A stretch of DNA of 64,000 bases from Termitomyces sp. T153 (Eukaryota; Basidiomycota; Agaricomycetes; Agaricales; Lyophyllaceae): assembly GCA_018296165.2 (NCBI GenBank), contig JACKQL020000010.1:1178001-1242000 (forward strand). The letters run 5' to 3'. Below are positions 33,736 to 45,512 of the stretch, piece by piece. The first letter of the stretch is position 1. Each line of letters starts with the position of its first letter. Below the pieces are notes generated by a model. It was not told where the DNA came from. It worked only from the letters and a program-made list of their open reading frames with translations, and ran no database searches. The position numbers were made by a program, and so were the translations under genes.

Positions 33736-33856
33736 TACGGATCCGCGTCGAACTTTTGAGGATAAAAGCCTCTACTAGGTCTCGTAACCTGAAGTCATGA
33801 CACCACAGCTGCCCAGTCGACAGCGAGTAAAGCCAAGAGCTTCATCTTCACACAAC

Positions 33857-35507
33857 CTACATATCTGCAACCTTAACTACTGCCTTAGCTTTATTCTCTC
33901 CTTTTTGTACCCTCAAGATCACCTCTCCAACTTTATCCAACCCATCAATGAGTTCTTCCGTATACTTGATCTCCCCGCTCCTCAGTTTCTTCGGAATGGT
34001 TGCATAGAATTCTGTATTATACTTGGTCTCGAGAGGGCCGACAAGGAAACCTTGAAGTGTAATGCATTTGGCAATGACTTGCATAAGGTTCTGTATATGG
34101 GGTGATGTAAGTGAGGAGAATGAGAGAAGAGCGTTAGACGGACTTTGACGGGCTGACCGCCCGTGTTGTAGCCTGGAAGAATTGTATGTAAAAAGTGACA
34201 CCCAAGAGAGAGAGAGAGAGACGTTACCAGAAATCATCCCGCATTCCTATTGCGCATACATCCATTGAGTTCTGTTTCTGCAAAAGGAAAGAAATGCAAT
34301 CATACAATAAATCTCGCATTGAAATTTGCAGCCATGAGCGCAGCGTCCAGTGTCTCTCCGCCTACGTTATCCCAGTACCTACGAATGATCACTCAATGCT
34401 AAATCTTTGAGACAGAGTGAAGATATACACGTCGACAGGGCCTTCTTTCTCCAGCACCTCCGCCGTTTTCATAGTCTTGTAGTTGAACGCCACATCGGCA
34501 CCAATACTCTTCATGAATGCAACCTTCTCATCTGAGCCTGCCGAAGCGATCACTTTGAGACCGTCAAGTTTGGCAAGCTGAATGACGAAGCTGGGAATCG
34601 AATATGAATTAGAAGACGATTTTACTGACTGTAGTTCGAACTTACGATCCGACGGGACCTATACGCGCATGTAGCCATTAGAGGATGGCAGATATCGAAC
34701 ACAATGATGGCAAAGCCGTACCTCCTCCAGTTGTGACGAATGCGACCTCCCCTTTTTTGGCCTTTGAATACTCTTTCCAGGCGAAATATGCCGTCTTTCC
34801 TGCAACCCGAACGCATGAAAGAATTCACCATCATTGTCTGGCGAATCAAGCGTCGCGGCTCACCAGGCATCCCCGCAGCACCGACATACACACTCCACGG
34901 CAACCCTTCTTTATTTTCAATGATTATCAACCCCTCAGACTCGAGGTCCTTAAATACGTTGTATTCTTGGTGACACATAAGGCCGTAGACGTGCGATCCA
35001 ACTTGAGCTTTGGCGTTCTCGGAGCGGACGACGACCCCTATACCGTGACTGATCAACCTATGCGTTCACAGAACACAACCGTCATGATGGGTCGGATGAG
35101 ATGGGAAATATGCTTTAACTTACGGTTCGCCAAGTGTGAAAGGCGGCTATAGGCACCATTCCGATGATATGGATCAAAATACTCAATGCTTCGGTTGTAG
35201 TTATATGACATACCGCGTACGATTTGTCATTCGGATCTCGCATACGACCTCTTAGGTACGGATCGACGGAGAGAACAAGGGTCTTAAGGACGAACCCGCC
35301 ATTGAGAGGGGTGTTTCCGATGTCGATGGTCTTAGTATCGTCGTAAACCGTTGTTTTGCCTGGGATAGGGTACCCTGTAAATGTGTACATGATGTAAGAT
35401 AACTCATTGTGACAGTGAAAGATCTAGCTGGATAAGGACCAAAGAACAGAAGACGAACCTGTAGGTACGGAATTAAAGATGGTGCGTGCGTTTCTGATGG
35501 GTGCCAT
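33857..35507 (-). CDS. NADP-dependent oxidoreductase, MDR superfamily (alkenal/one reductase, LTB4DH type)
   Basis: This is a spliced gene on minus with ATG at 35507. Exon 1 (35459-35507) reads MAPIRNARTIFNSVPT. Exon 2 from 35374 reads GYPIPGKTTVYDDTKTID and VLSVDPYLRGRMRDPND. Further exons carry PPFTLGEP, HGIGVVVRSENAKAQVGSHV, GAAGMPGKTAYFAWKEY and AKKGEVAFVTTGGG. The Rossmann part is GPVGSFVIQLAKLDGLKVIA with SAGSDEKVAFMKSIGADVA, and the last exon ends RVQKGENKAKAVVKVADM before stop 33857-33859. SVDPYLRGRM plus the glycine-rich GxxxGS loop and the lack of zinc ligands are typical of the zinc-independent medium-chain reductases that reduce the C=C bond of 2-alkenals with NADPH. Introns are about 50-70 nt with GT-AG ends. 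All exons look intact. The substrate is unknown. Confidence 0.85.
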
Positions 35508-36106
35508 AGGGTTCTCAAAGTAGAGGAAGGGAGTAGGTGGGGATCTTTATAAGCCTTATGGAGGTTGCCGATGTAGTACATGTGCGCGTGGGCACTTGAT
35601 GATCTTAGTAAGTAATACTCAGTATTTTCTTTATGGGAAATGAGTACTCCCAGTGAGAACTGTGTCCGGGAAAAATCTCAGCACGCGACTCGATTTTCCG
35701 AATTCTGTGAGATTCTGATTACAAATATTATGCAGTAGACGTCACTCATCCTCATCTAATGTAAGCATGAGAAGCGTGATTCTGCGGTGACAAAACCGAG
35801 AAATCAAGATAACAATATCTAGACATTCAACGTTAAAAGACTGTTGTAATCCAGCTTGCAGCGACACCGTGAGCATGGGCCAGGGAGAGCACGGGCCATG
35901 TGAAGACAACGGGCGGTCAGGGCCACAGTCAGGTTTGCTCTCATTGTCTGCAGACAATGCACAAAATAATATACATATACTACATACCGATAAGGTGCTG
36001 GGACTTAGGGCCAAATTGGAGTGGCAGTATGCCAAGAGTCCTACCATACAAGCTGCAGGTTGTTTGAGCAGGTCTCCAGCAAAGTCAAGGTTTGCACTGA
36101 ATTTTA

Positions 36107-36582
36107 TTAACGAAAACTGAGTTGGAGCATCCACAAAAATAAAATTTTCATGCTGATTAGTTGAGAGTGGATGTGATGCAGGGCAGCTGTGAAGTATCCA
36201 GAACAGGCCAGAACAGGGTTGTTGGGGCAGGGAAATGTGTTGGGGCAGGAAGGAGGTATGGGGAGCAATGGGTGCAAGAGTTCCAGAGTGAGAAAGCCGA
36301 GAGACAAGAGGGATGAGGGGACGACCAGAGGCAGATCCAAGCAAGATGAATAGGGCCTCAGCAGCTTGCTCAGGCCCACCTGCAGGCACCTAGTCTTTCT
36401 GCTGGTGTTCGCTTGTGGTCAGACTTCCTGCATGTGATGCATGTGTGTGGACAGCCCTCAGGGGCACAGGTTGGAGGTGCACTTGCCATTGTTGAGTTTC
36501 TAGCAAGCTTTGTTGGGGTCTGCTGTGAATTTAGACTGAGTGACCTTCTATTGCTTGACTGTGGTTGTCTTGCAGTGCCCAT
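36107..36582 (-). other. Unrecognised coding-like repeat fragment
   Basis: On minus a 70-codon frame at 36370-36582 reads MGTARQPQSSNRRSLSLNSQ and has a Cys cluster CAPEGCPHTCITCRKSDHK. A second frame (36107-36379) follows with no known domain. Lower CpG than the neighbouring genes suggests an old insertion. It could be a small unknown gene or part of a transposon. Confidence 0.25.
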
Positions 36583-37063
36583 AGATGTGTTTCAAGAGCA
36601 GATCACTGTTGTGGTTTACCCCACCCAGACATAGTCCAACCACAGCCATCTCTGGTCCAGTGTTGATTAAACACAAGACTACACTGCTGACCATTCATAT
36701 TCTGCAATGAGCTTCAGGAGATGTACAGTGTATTTGTGGGCTACCTCTGAGACTATCGTGTTGTCCACATGGAAAGAAAGAATGCTGAAATAGGTCCGAA
36801 GGGTGAACAGGATGGCGAAAAGAAAGGAGTTTTGTACTCCCTCACTATGCAGTGGCTGATATTGGACTGGTAGGTTGTTCCGTTGAAAGTGTACGTCATC
36901 TTTTTTCATGGTTCGGGGATTGAGCTTGTAAAGGTCTGCCACTTCAAAGTCATGAAAGCAGGTGATATAGCCAGTCTCATATATTACAAGCCTGTAATTA
37001 CAAGGGAACCACAATATATTATAGCCTGTGGCTCAAAAGCAACTAAAAATTCTGCCTATTGGC

Positions 37064-37126
37064 AGCATTGAACCTGGGCCCTGAAGCACAAAAATAGGAA
37101 TTCCAACAAGGATACCCACTTGACTA
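37064..37126 (-). repeat. Possible tRNA-related promoter (A and B boxes), SINE-like
   Basis: On minus, TAGTCAAGTGGG (37115-37126) fits the pol III A box. GGTTCAATGCT (37064-37074) fits the B box, 40 nt downstream. The acceptor and T stems do not fold well, so this is not a good tRNA gene. A tRNA-derived SINE head is possible, with its body extending left, but no second copy is visible in this window. Confidence 0.25.
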
Positions 37127-37565
37127 TGCACCGGTGAAAACTATAAAAGTTATTATCACATAAGGGGAGCAAGCTTCTGGTAAGAGGTAAGTAATATATG
37201 ATCCGGCCAATGTCTGGTGGTGGACCCACCGTTGATTCCAGCTCTCAAGAGTCGGTGGCACGAAGGTGCCTGCTTGCTGCATGGGGATGCAGAAGTTGCG
37301 GACAGAACGGTTGACCGTGCAGGCATGGGAGAAGAAGACAATGCGTTGACCCTGATGAGAAGATCACGACGCACCGCGGTGGAGCTGAGTGTGGGAGTCA
37401 CGAAGCGCGTTGAACTCGGCAGATACTGGACCATCCTGGCTAGCTCTTGTCTGGAGGAATGATATCACGGTATGGTGAGACGGCATTATCAATCATGAGT
37501 GGGAAGTTCATTATCTAAGGGTATATAGGTCTGGGTTATCATTTCCCTCCCTTACTAATAGCACG

Positions 37566-39954
37566 ATGGTAGGAACGTTCACCTACAACTTTGATACATC
37601 TACCTTCAAAGGTACTTCTACCATCCACACAGGGTGAGCAGTGATTCCTTTTTATCAGAATCGTCTGAATCCTCGAAGTCTTTTCATTGGCGGCAAATGG
37701 GTTGATCCAGTCGAACATGCGACGATTGAGTGAGTGATTTAGAAGAGATAAGATTTCATTGACTCAAGCCGAAGTTTGATAAAAGTGTTATCAATCCAAG
37801 TATGAGCAACACGTTTCTTGTTACCTTCGCCTCTTGACGTGCCTCGAAACAGCGACGGGAAAAGTCATAACCACGATCACCGCAGGCTCATCCAAGGATG
37901 TTGACATTGCAGCTGATGTTGCCAAGACGGTACAAATTACAATGATATAAGACCTCATGTATCCTGACTTTGTCACAAGGCATACAAGGCCTCGTGGGGG
38001 CTCAAGATCTCGGGGACAGAGCGCGGAAAGCTCCTGTATAAGCTTGCTGACCTCCTTGAAAGGGATGCCGACGAGTTTGCTGCCCTTGAGAGTCTTAACG
38101 TTGGCAAGTGTTATTATATCCATGAGTTTGTGATGTGATTAACCCCGAAGAACCGACTCAAGGAAAGGTCTTTGCTAGTGCCAAGGCAGGGGATGTTCAA
38201 ATGACGATTGATGTCTTCCGTTACTATGCTGGTTGGGCTGACAAGGTGCAAGGCAAAACCATCGAGGTGACGATGCTACAACTTGAGCACACAATGCATA
38301 GTCTGATACATATATGTAGACCAACGAGAACAAACTTGCCTACACAAGGCACGAACCATACGGTGTCGTGGTGCGTACTGATTCCTATTGGAGTGCACCC
38401 TTTGAACGCCTCTTAGGGCCAAATTATTCCGTGGAATGCCCCCTTGGTACAAGTGACGACTGCTTCAATTGGGATACTTACTTATTATCTTCCTCTAGTT
38501 GATGCTGGCATGGAAGTTCGGTCCGGCCCTTGCGACCGGGAATACCATTGTACTTAAGGTAGTTTAGTTTGCATACTATCTATACCTCTCTCTGACGCGC
38601 AAATAGCCATCTGAAATCACGCCGCTCACGGCCCTGCGGTTTGCTGATCTCATAATCGAGGCTGGCTTCCCCCCTGGAGTAGTAAACATTGTTAACGGCT
38701 ACGGTGCCACAGTTGGTCAGGCCATCACCGCGCATCCGCTCATTTCAAAGATCGCGTTCACGGGCAGCACTCTCGTGGGGCGTAAAATTCTCAAGGCTTC
38801 CTCAGAGTCGAACTTGAAGGTTGTCTCGCTTGAACTCGGCGGAAAAAGCCCTACCATCATTTTTGATGATGCAGATCTGGACCAAGCTATTCAATGGGCA
38901 TCGATTGGGATATAGTGAGATTAGTTCGCTTATCGTCAAGATGGGAAGTATTGACTAACTTGTGGCATGTGATTTATAGCCTGAATATGGGTGCGTAAGA
39001 TGTTGAATGATTGGTGTTGTGGAGTTTGCCGAACGGCTGCTCAGGCCAGGCATGCACCGCCGGTTCACGCATTTTCGTCCAGGAGGGGATATATGACGAG
39101 TTCCTGGCCAAGTTTACCGTGGTCACAAAGAACCTTGCCGCTGCCACTGGTGATCCGTTTGCCGTTGGCACGCAACATGGTCCGCAAATCTCAAAGGTCC
39201 AATTCGATGTGAGTTAGTCGTTCCTAGCCCGTCCTATCCATCCCTTTGACCACATGGACTTTCCTGCATTAATTTCATATTCCTTCACTCGATCGGCAAT
39301 GATCCGTGTTAAATATCCTCACGCAGCGTGTTATGTCATATATCGAGTCAGGTAAGAACGACGGTGCGACGGTGCATACGGGTGGTGCACGTCATGGCAC
39401 GGAAGGCTACTTTATACAACCAACTATCTTCACGAACGCCAAGCCCGAGATGAAGATTGTTCAAGAAGAAATCTTCGGCCCTGTCGGGGTTGTCATCAAG
39501 TTCAAGACCGAGGAGGGTAAGTCTATCCACACTGTTTAATGCTAAGACCATATGAAGGTTAATAAACACTTGTAGAGGTTATTGAGGCGGGCAACAACAC
39601 AGCCTACGGCCTTGCTTGCCATATCTTCTCGCAGAATATCAGCCGTGCTTTGAGAGTTGCACATTCACTTGAAGCCGGGACTGCTTGGGTACGTTTCCTT
39701 TGATTTCAAGTCTCGACACGATGACTTTGAGTAGCTCATGTGAGTGTTTTACAGGTGAACTGTTCTCAATCAGCGGATAAGGCAGTACCATTCGGTGGCT
39801 ACAAACAGTCCGGCATTGGGCGAGAGCTCGGAGAGTATGCCCTCGATACGTGAGTTGACACTTCCTGCATCATGAAAGTTGTGCTGAGATTCCCTATATC
39901 TACAGTTATACTCAGGTCAAGAGTGTGCATGTTAACATCGGCCAGAAGCTTTAA
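37566..39954 (+). CDS. NAD(P)-dependent aldehyde dehydrogenase
   Basis: This is an intact-looking spliced gene of about 500 residues. ATG 37566 begins [20 protein letters not shown]; exon 2 gives [17 protein letters not shown] 14-nt microexon (37786-37799) completes DVINPTTGK. Then come [50 protein letters not shown] and [14 protein letters not shown]. The NAD loop is FTGSTLVG, the general-base Glu lies in [10 protein letters not shown], and the catalytic Cys is in GQACTAGSR, reached through an 11-nt microexon (38980-38990). EEIFGPV and [19 protein letters not shown] follow, and it ends [12 protein letters not shown] before TAA 39952-39954. One intron (38104-38162) is GC-AG (GCAAGT donor); the rest are GT-AG. 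It oxidises aldehydes to acids in the cytosol. The divergent neighbour reduces alkenals, so a joint role in aldehyde detoxification is possible. Confidence 0.92.
38104..38162 (+). other. GC-AG intron in the aldehyde dehydrogenase gene
   Basis: Joining LNV-G with [11 protein letters not shown] needs the donor GCAAGT at 38104 and the acceptor CAAG ending at 38162 (59 nt). The donor otherwise fits the fungal consensus GTAAGT with T to C. Confidence 0.7.
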
Positions 39955-40269
39955 TTGATCTGCCATGTGAAAATTTATTGACAATTCTGTAAGACTGTAA
40001 CAAGTATTGTATGTATGTGTGTATATGAGACAATTGACATGTCAGATGGTGTTGTATTTGTGAGCTTTGGAGATAGAAACCGGTCACTGGGACGTTTTGA
40101 TGGCCATTACGAGACTTTGTAGTTCTGCGATGGTAGAAGCCTTCCCGATGGGGAAGATAATGCAGGTATACACACTGTTTATAGTCATCAAGTATGGGTA
40201 TGTCCAACATAATGGCAATCATAGCTCACAGAGATCAGGATATGACCATCATGCCAGTGCCTAGAGGCG
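39955..40269. other. 3' flank of the aldehyde dehydrogenase gene
   Basis: AT-rich with a TGTATGTATGTGTGTATATGAG run (40006-40027), probably the transcript 3' end. No gene is seen. Confidence 0.4.
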
Positions 40270-41122
40270 CTTATGACCACAGGGGATTCACCGATACTGT
40301 GACGAAGTATGCTGCAGCAACAACTGGGCCAAAATACTCTGGGCTGTTGATGATAGTGATCACACTGCCTTAAATGATATCATCTTCAGCGAATATATCT
40401 GCTGGAATACGTCGTGAATGCGTATATTATGGTGGGTCATGCTCAGAATATGGCTGTCAATCCAGACGAATTTACCATTCGGGAAACATTCCTAGACGGA
40501 ATACCAGCTGAGATGCGTCGTGCGCTGATACGCGACGATAACCTTTCACCATAAGTCAATATGGTGACAGAGTTCCTAGTGTATGCCATACGCTACGAGC
40601 AGTCCGCGCGGACTGCAATGCATTATGATCAGCGCAGCAGCAGCCGCGCAAAGGGAAATCATCAACCAGTAGAGGTTGGAACGTTCCTAGCAAAGCGGTC
40701 CGAGATGGAACAGAACCGCAATCCACAGTTCGTAGTTTGTCGAACGGTGCCAGTAGGACATAGGCCTGGAACGGGACCAGCTGGTAATGTATCAGCAGCT
40801 AAGGATGCCCAGTTTGGGACCAGAGTAGGCCAATCCGGCCAAAGGGTGACTTGGGATGCTCCACCAAAGGGGGGCCTTCCCAAGGCCACAGCTGGTGGCG
40901 GTGACGCAGGATACAAGCTTGGTGGAAGTGCACCGAGATGCTACAACTGTGGTTAGATGGGCCACTTCTCTAAGGAGTGCACAGTGCCAAGAGCGCAAGT
41001 ATGGGCGGCTCATACAGCAGCAGTGGAGAGTGACACTGACAGCAATGCTGCGGAGGAAATGGAAGAGATTGTTGAGGACAAGGAAGCTCCTCAGGATGTG
41101 GAGAGCAATCTGTAGTGGATGA
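40270..41122 (+). pseudogene. Family C Gag (C2), CpG-retaining part
   Basis: The frame reads YVVNAYIMVGHAQNMAVNPDE, FTIRETFLDGIPAEMRRALI, MVTEFLVYAIRYEQSARTAM and a zinc knuckle CYNCG-stop-MGHFSKEC near 40941-40980. The knuckle is broken by a single TAG. Many CpGs remain here (for example at 40520-40640), unlike the rest of the element. The upstream Gag and the 5' LTR are not recognised. Confidence 0.65.
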
Positions 41123-41264
41123 CACTGAAAGGATCCATATCTACGGAGACAGATACATTGTGGTAGATGTGTACGACAATGACTACTATACTCGTGATGA
41201 CTAGGAGGAGCATCTGTTTGCTCTGACTGAGCACCAGGGGGATAGACATGTTTGTATATGACAT

Positions 41265-41756
41265 TTGACTCTACAAAAGGCAGCTGATAAGCTGCAACAA
41301 CCACATTATACTCCTCAAGAGAAGTGTCTAGTGACATACATAGGTGTTGACAGACATCCAGTGTGGACGTTGTGGGACTCTGGGAGTACCACTATGAGCA
41401 TTATGCCCCAGTTTGTGCATGTGCACACTATACATGTTCATGAGCTAACAGAGCCTTTGATGCTCCAGCTGGGAACTGTGGGGAGTTGTGCCATTGTAAA
41501 GTTTGGCATGGAAGTAAAAATTATGACATTGGGACAGCCAACAAAAGAATATGTGGATATAGCAAACTTCAATTGCTATGATATGATTATTGGTATGCCA
41601 TTCATACATAGGAACAAAGTCAATCTCAACTTTGTAAACAACAGGTTTGTCATCAACAGGGTACCATTGAAGGCTGAGAGAGTGGTACTGGCAGACACAG
41701 ATGGCCAACTGCACTGGTATAGGGCCATGGAAAAGTGTTGCAATGGTTGCAACTGA
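41265..41756 (+). pseudogene. Family C retropepsin-like protease (C2)
   Basis: An uninterrupted frame reads VTYIGVDRHPVWTLWDSGST (motif DSGS), TMSIMPQFVHVHTIHV, LMLQLGTVGSCAIVKFGMEV and FNCYDMIIGMPFIHRNKVNL. These are the start, flap region and terminal motif of a Gypsy protease in the right order. It is the longest clean domain of C2. Downstream (41760-42440) is a decayed linker. Confidence 0.75.
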
Positions 41757-42454
41757 CTAAAAGGTCACAGGAGGGCAACAGTGGAGGACACAGCCAAGGA
41801 ACTGGTTCCAATGGCCTGCCTGCCAGTGGATATGCTGGCAATATTGATGTCTGAGGAAGAGTTCCAAGGAACTCTGGAAGAAGGGGAAGGCTTGGATCAG
41901 CCAAGTGCAGAGGGTAGAGGAGCTGTGAGGAAGCTTGATAAGGCTCAGCCACTAGAGAATAATTGTGCAAAGTGAGTGGCATTGGAATTGTTGGAGTGTC
42001 AACTGACAAGCTCCAGGGTGAAAATGGAGGACCTTGTAACAGACAAGGTCAAGGAGAGGATGAGTCAGCAAAGTGCCATGAGTGCAGCAGAATGATGGAT
42101 AGTGTACAATCCTTTTGGGATTGACCAGTATCACCACCAGACATGGAGTGGGCATATGACTTGTGCATGCCACTAGAGTGGAACAAGATTGTAGCCTCAA
42201 TGGTGGTGCACAAGTGGGCAGGGGTGTGTTGACCCATAGGAGAAGTGTATTGGCAACCTCATGCTGACAAAATATCAGAACCCTTGGATGTAATGTTCAA
42301 TGGTATATTGCTAAAGGCAAGCAGTGTGCAGAGGTTGGGGAGATTGACAGTATCGAAGCCTCCACTGAGGCTGAGGATGGAAGATACAGGGGAGGCACAC
42401 TTGTGTGCACTCAGAGAATGATTCAAACCTAAGGGCCAACCATGCCAGAAGTGC

Positions 42455-43080
42455 ATGGACAAAGGAAAGAGGAAGGCTCATGGCCTATTAGAGGAGGACA
42501 TTCCACAATTGCATAAGCAATGGCAGCAAGAATTTGCAGATATTGTCAATGGAACAAAAGAGGAACTTCCCCCATGGAGGGAAGTAAATCATGAGATTAA
42601 CCTCATAGATGAGAACAGGCAGTACAAGTATCATTTGCCTTGCTGCCTGAAAGCCTTGCAAGATCAGCTTTGGGAAAAGACAAATTGATATATCAATGCA
42701 AAGTGGTGGGAACCATGACCAGTGGTGCAGGCAGCACTGCTATTGTGTATTCCCAATAAAGATGGGACATTATGCATGGTGTTGGATGTGTGACAGCATA
42801 ACAATAATACTATCAAGGATGTGATGCTGCTTCCTGACCAGGAAGTCATTCAGGAGGATGTGGCAAAGGCCAAATACAGGTCCAAGATTGATCTGACTGA
42901 TGCTCATGAACAAGTGCATAATATACATGTGGAAGACATTCCAAAGACTGTATTTGTGTCCTTGATGGGGTCATTTGTGAGTAATATTATGCAGATTGGT
43001 GACTGCAACACACCTGCAACATTCCAGGGGTTGATGACTTCCATATTCCAAGATGTAATTGGAAAATTCATGCATGTCTA
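42455..43080 (+). pseudogene. Family C reverse transcriptase, truncated (C2)
   Basis: The frame reads HKQWQQEFADIVNGTKEELP, REVNHEINLIDENRQYKYHL, then past stops LLCIPNKDGTLCMVLDV, DVMLLPDQEVIQEDVAKAK, YRSKIDLTDAHEQVHNIHVE, FVSNIMQIGDCNTPATFQGL and KFMHVYV. It is cut just before the YxDD box by a family A LTR at 43081. It matches the two halves of C1. Confidence 0.75.
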
Positions 43081-44160
43081 TGTCAGGTTCCACTGACCAC
43101 AGGGGCTCAGCTTAACTGGGTGAGTCCTTACTAGGCAGACATGATGTCCTGCACTTATAATATAGCATTCTGGAGAGGTTTGGACTTCAGATACTTGTGA
43201 GGGTAAGCCAAGAAAAGTGGTCTGAGCAAGTCTGGAATGGTCCATGGGAGTCTAAGACAAGGTACAAAGGAGGGTTGGGCTTGGAAAAGACTCAGGTACA
43301 AGCCCAGAGGTGAGTATTGAAGGTGTGGGGCAAACAGAGGCTATGCAAGTGATGGGAGTGTGGCCAGAGTTTGATGGGGGATCAATTGATGTTGATGGGT
43401 TCTGGGGCTGAGTGTAAAGTGAGGTCCAGAGTTGGTTATGAATGTTGGAGTTTTATAATCATAAGCATGGAGTTTGTAAGGGTGTTAGAGTTGAACGGAA
43501 CTTAGGCACAATAAGGGAAATGGAGATAGTTGAGACAAGACAGAGTCAAGGCAAGATTGAGACAAGAACAAAGATAGATTGAGGTGGAGTTATGAGACAA
43601 TAATGAGATGATAGACAGAAATGGAGACAAGACAAGACCAGGAGACTGAGATAAGAGGAAACATAACAAGAAACATAAAACACAAAGAAACCAAGTAAGC
43701 AACATTAGATAATATCAAGACTAGAGTATGGGATGCTACTCTACAACTTATATACTAGCTACTGGGACTCTCCTGGGGATAGCAGGTCTAATGGTGAGGC
43801 TTGTTGGGGCTGTGCAGAGTCAATGGGTGTTGGTTATGATTGGTTGGCAGGTTATGGTGATATACTGATGGGATCAGATGGGAATGTGGGCCACCCCAGG
43901 GTTGTCATGATGTTCCAGACTTGGCCAGGTAAGCTGTGGTGACAAGTTAGTGACACATGCCAGGATCAGGAACAGTGTTGGGGGGCTCCATGGGTTCAGA
44001 AGGGGAAGGGGAAGCTGGGGCCCACAGGGAACATGTCTGGGTTAGTCAGGGGGGCCATTGGGGTTTGCTGGAGAAGTGTTGGAGTTAGCTGGGGCAGGCA
44101 TTGTGGGTAAACAAAGGTTGGGGCAGGCTAAGGGGGTGTTGGGAGAAACTCTGGGGAAGG
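43081..44160 (-). mobile_element. Family A LTR, end truncated
   Basis: It starts TGTCAGG at 43081 inside the C2 RT. TATA and AGTCTTGATATTA (minus) lie near 43707-43750. The last 50-60 bases of the LTR are missing and it is joined at about 44160 to the linker of E8, which marks a deletion that removed the RT and integrase of E8. Confidence 0.75.
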
Positions 44161-44830
44161 AAGTCATTGAGTTTGTCCTGCTCCTTAAGTGCTAGTGAGT
44201 AGACCTTACAGCTGGAGGGTGCAAAGTCTGGCAATAGTTCAATGGCATGGTCCCACTGCTTATGCTCCAGAAGCAAGTTGAACAAGGCCTTAGAAAACAC
44301 ATTCTTGAATGCATGGAGGTAGGGGAGTACAATGTCCCAGATCTCCTGGGGCATGGAGTTAGCAGCAAGTGCCTGAGCTAGTCACTGGGATGTGGTCTGG
44401 CTCACCCAAATCTCTGTAGTAGAGGGTGGCAAATGTAAGATGGTGGTGTAAATCCAGTTCCCCACCTCTACTGCTTTGTCTGGGAACTCTGGGTCAAATG
44501 TGCCTCCAAACTCCCCTCTACATTCCTCCTCTGGGGCTCCACCACCACTCCAGTTGTCCTCATAGAGGGCCTCTCTATGGGGGAATGCCAGGGGTGGGGG
44601 ATCCAGGAGGTCTAGGTTGGAGAAGGGGAAAGGGCCAGCATGGCCACATGTTCTCAAACTTGAGCCCAGCATTCTTCCTTGGCCTCTGCAGCACAGGTGG
44701 AGCACCTCCAAGGGCACCAGCTCATTGTCACCTCACCTTTGGCCCAATCTACTTTGGGGTTGTGCTCCTGGAGCCATGTAAAACTGAGGATCATATCTTG
44801 TTTGCCCAAACTGGTGACAGCAAAGACTGC
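44161..44830 (-). pseudogene. E8 linker before the reverse transcriptase
   Basis: On minus: PQEIWDIVLPYLHAFKNVFS, KALFNLLLEHKQWDHAIELL, SSCKVYSLALKEQDKLNDFL, matching the E9 linker. The RT core itself is missing. Upstream, LLDPPPLAFPHREALYEDNW is shared with E9 and E10. Confidence 0.65.
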
Positions 44831-45043
44831 ACATTCTGCATGATTTCAATAGTGGAGAACAAAGTCAACCACAGAGCTGATAGTGCCTGCTTTGTTGGGT
44901 GTTCCATCAATGTTGAAAACCAGAATGGGCTTGGGAAGTGGCTGTGTGGTCAGGCTGTGGCACTTGACAAACTCCAAGTCCAGGCACAGTCCTGTCACTC
45001 TGCTATCAAGGAGAGCAGTGACTCTGCAAGCTTGCTGGGTGTC
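44831..45043 (-). pseudogene. E8 retropepsin-like protease, split by a solo LTR
   Basis: On minus: VTALLDSRVTGLCLDLEFVK (DSG changed to DSR), LPKPILVFNIDGTPNKAG and ISSVVDFVLHY. The frame is interrupted at 45043/45044 by a family A LTR and its upstream codons resume at 46280. Confidence 0.7.
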
Positions 45044-45512
45044 TGTCACAACCCGTTCCCTGAAGCCCTGTACACCGCCTGACAAACCCCTGCTCCCCCG
45101 GAACCCCGCCCCCCTGACGCTTTGTTGAACTTCCCCAGCACTCTGCGCCTACTCCGGCTAACTCTGGCACCTTCTCGGCTAACTCCGGCACCTTCTCGGC
45201 TAACTCCGACGGCCCCCTGGCCAACTCTGATGTCTTCCCCACAGCTGCCAGCACTTCCCCTGGACTTCCTGAGCCCCTGGGACCACTCCCCTGCTGTGCC
45301 TGACCCCATTACATGTCATCAACTCAACACCCTGGCTTCCCTGACTTACCCTGGAGTATCATGACAGTCTCGGAACGGACCACATTGCAATTGATCCCAT
45401 CAACATATCAACGTGGCCCACCCTCTGATCATAACCGACACCCATCGACTCCATTGAGCTCTGCCAAGCCCCGCCACCACAGCCGATGTCCCCGGAGCCC
45501 TCCGGTAGTCAG

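Larger units (their letters stand above)
35508..37565. other. Intergenic region between two divergent genes
   Basis: It holds the upstream regions of both genes. CpGs are frequent at 35508-35950 and 37200-37565 and fewer between, suggesting an older repeat insertion in the middle. Contents are an unrecognised frame at 36370-36582 and tRNA-like A and B boxes at 37064-37126. A TATA-like TATATAG occurs near 37521-37527, about 40 nt before the ALDH start. Confidence 0.5.

Noticed and set aside
33797..34105. Plus-strand frame opposite the oxidoreductase gene
   Set aside because: It is the complement of the last coding exon and intron; the minus strand has the clear protein homology.
34207..34222. 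GAGAGAGAGAGAG run
   Set aside because: Short simple repeat inside an intron of the oxidoreductase gene; no evidence of function.
35742..36389. Long open frame of 215 codons on minus
   Set aside because: No start context, no known domain, low-complexity Leu/Ser/Pro content, and overlap with other frames of the same block.
38974..39171. Minus-strand frames within the aldehyde dehydrogenase gene
   Set aside because: Shadow of coding exons with the catalytic-cysteine region on plus.
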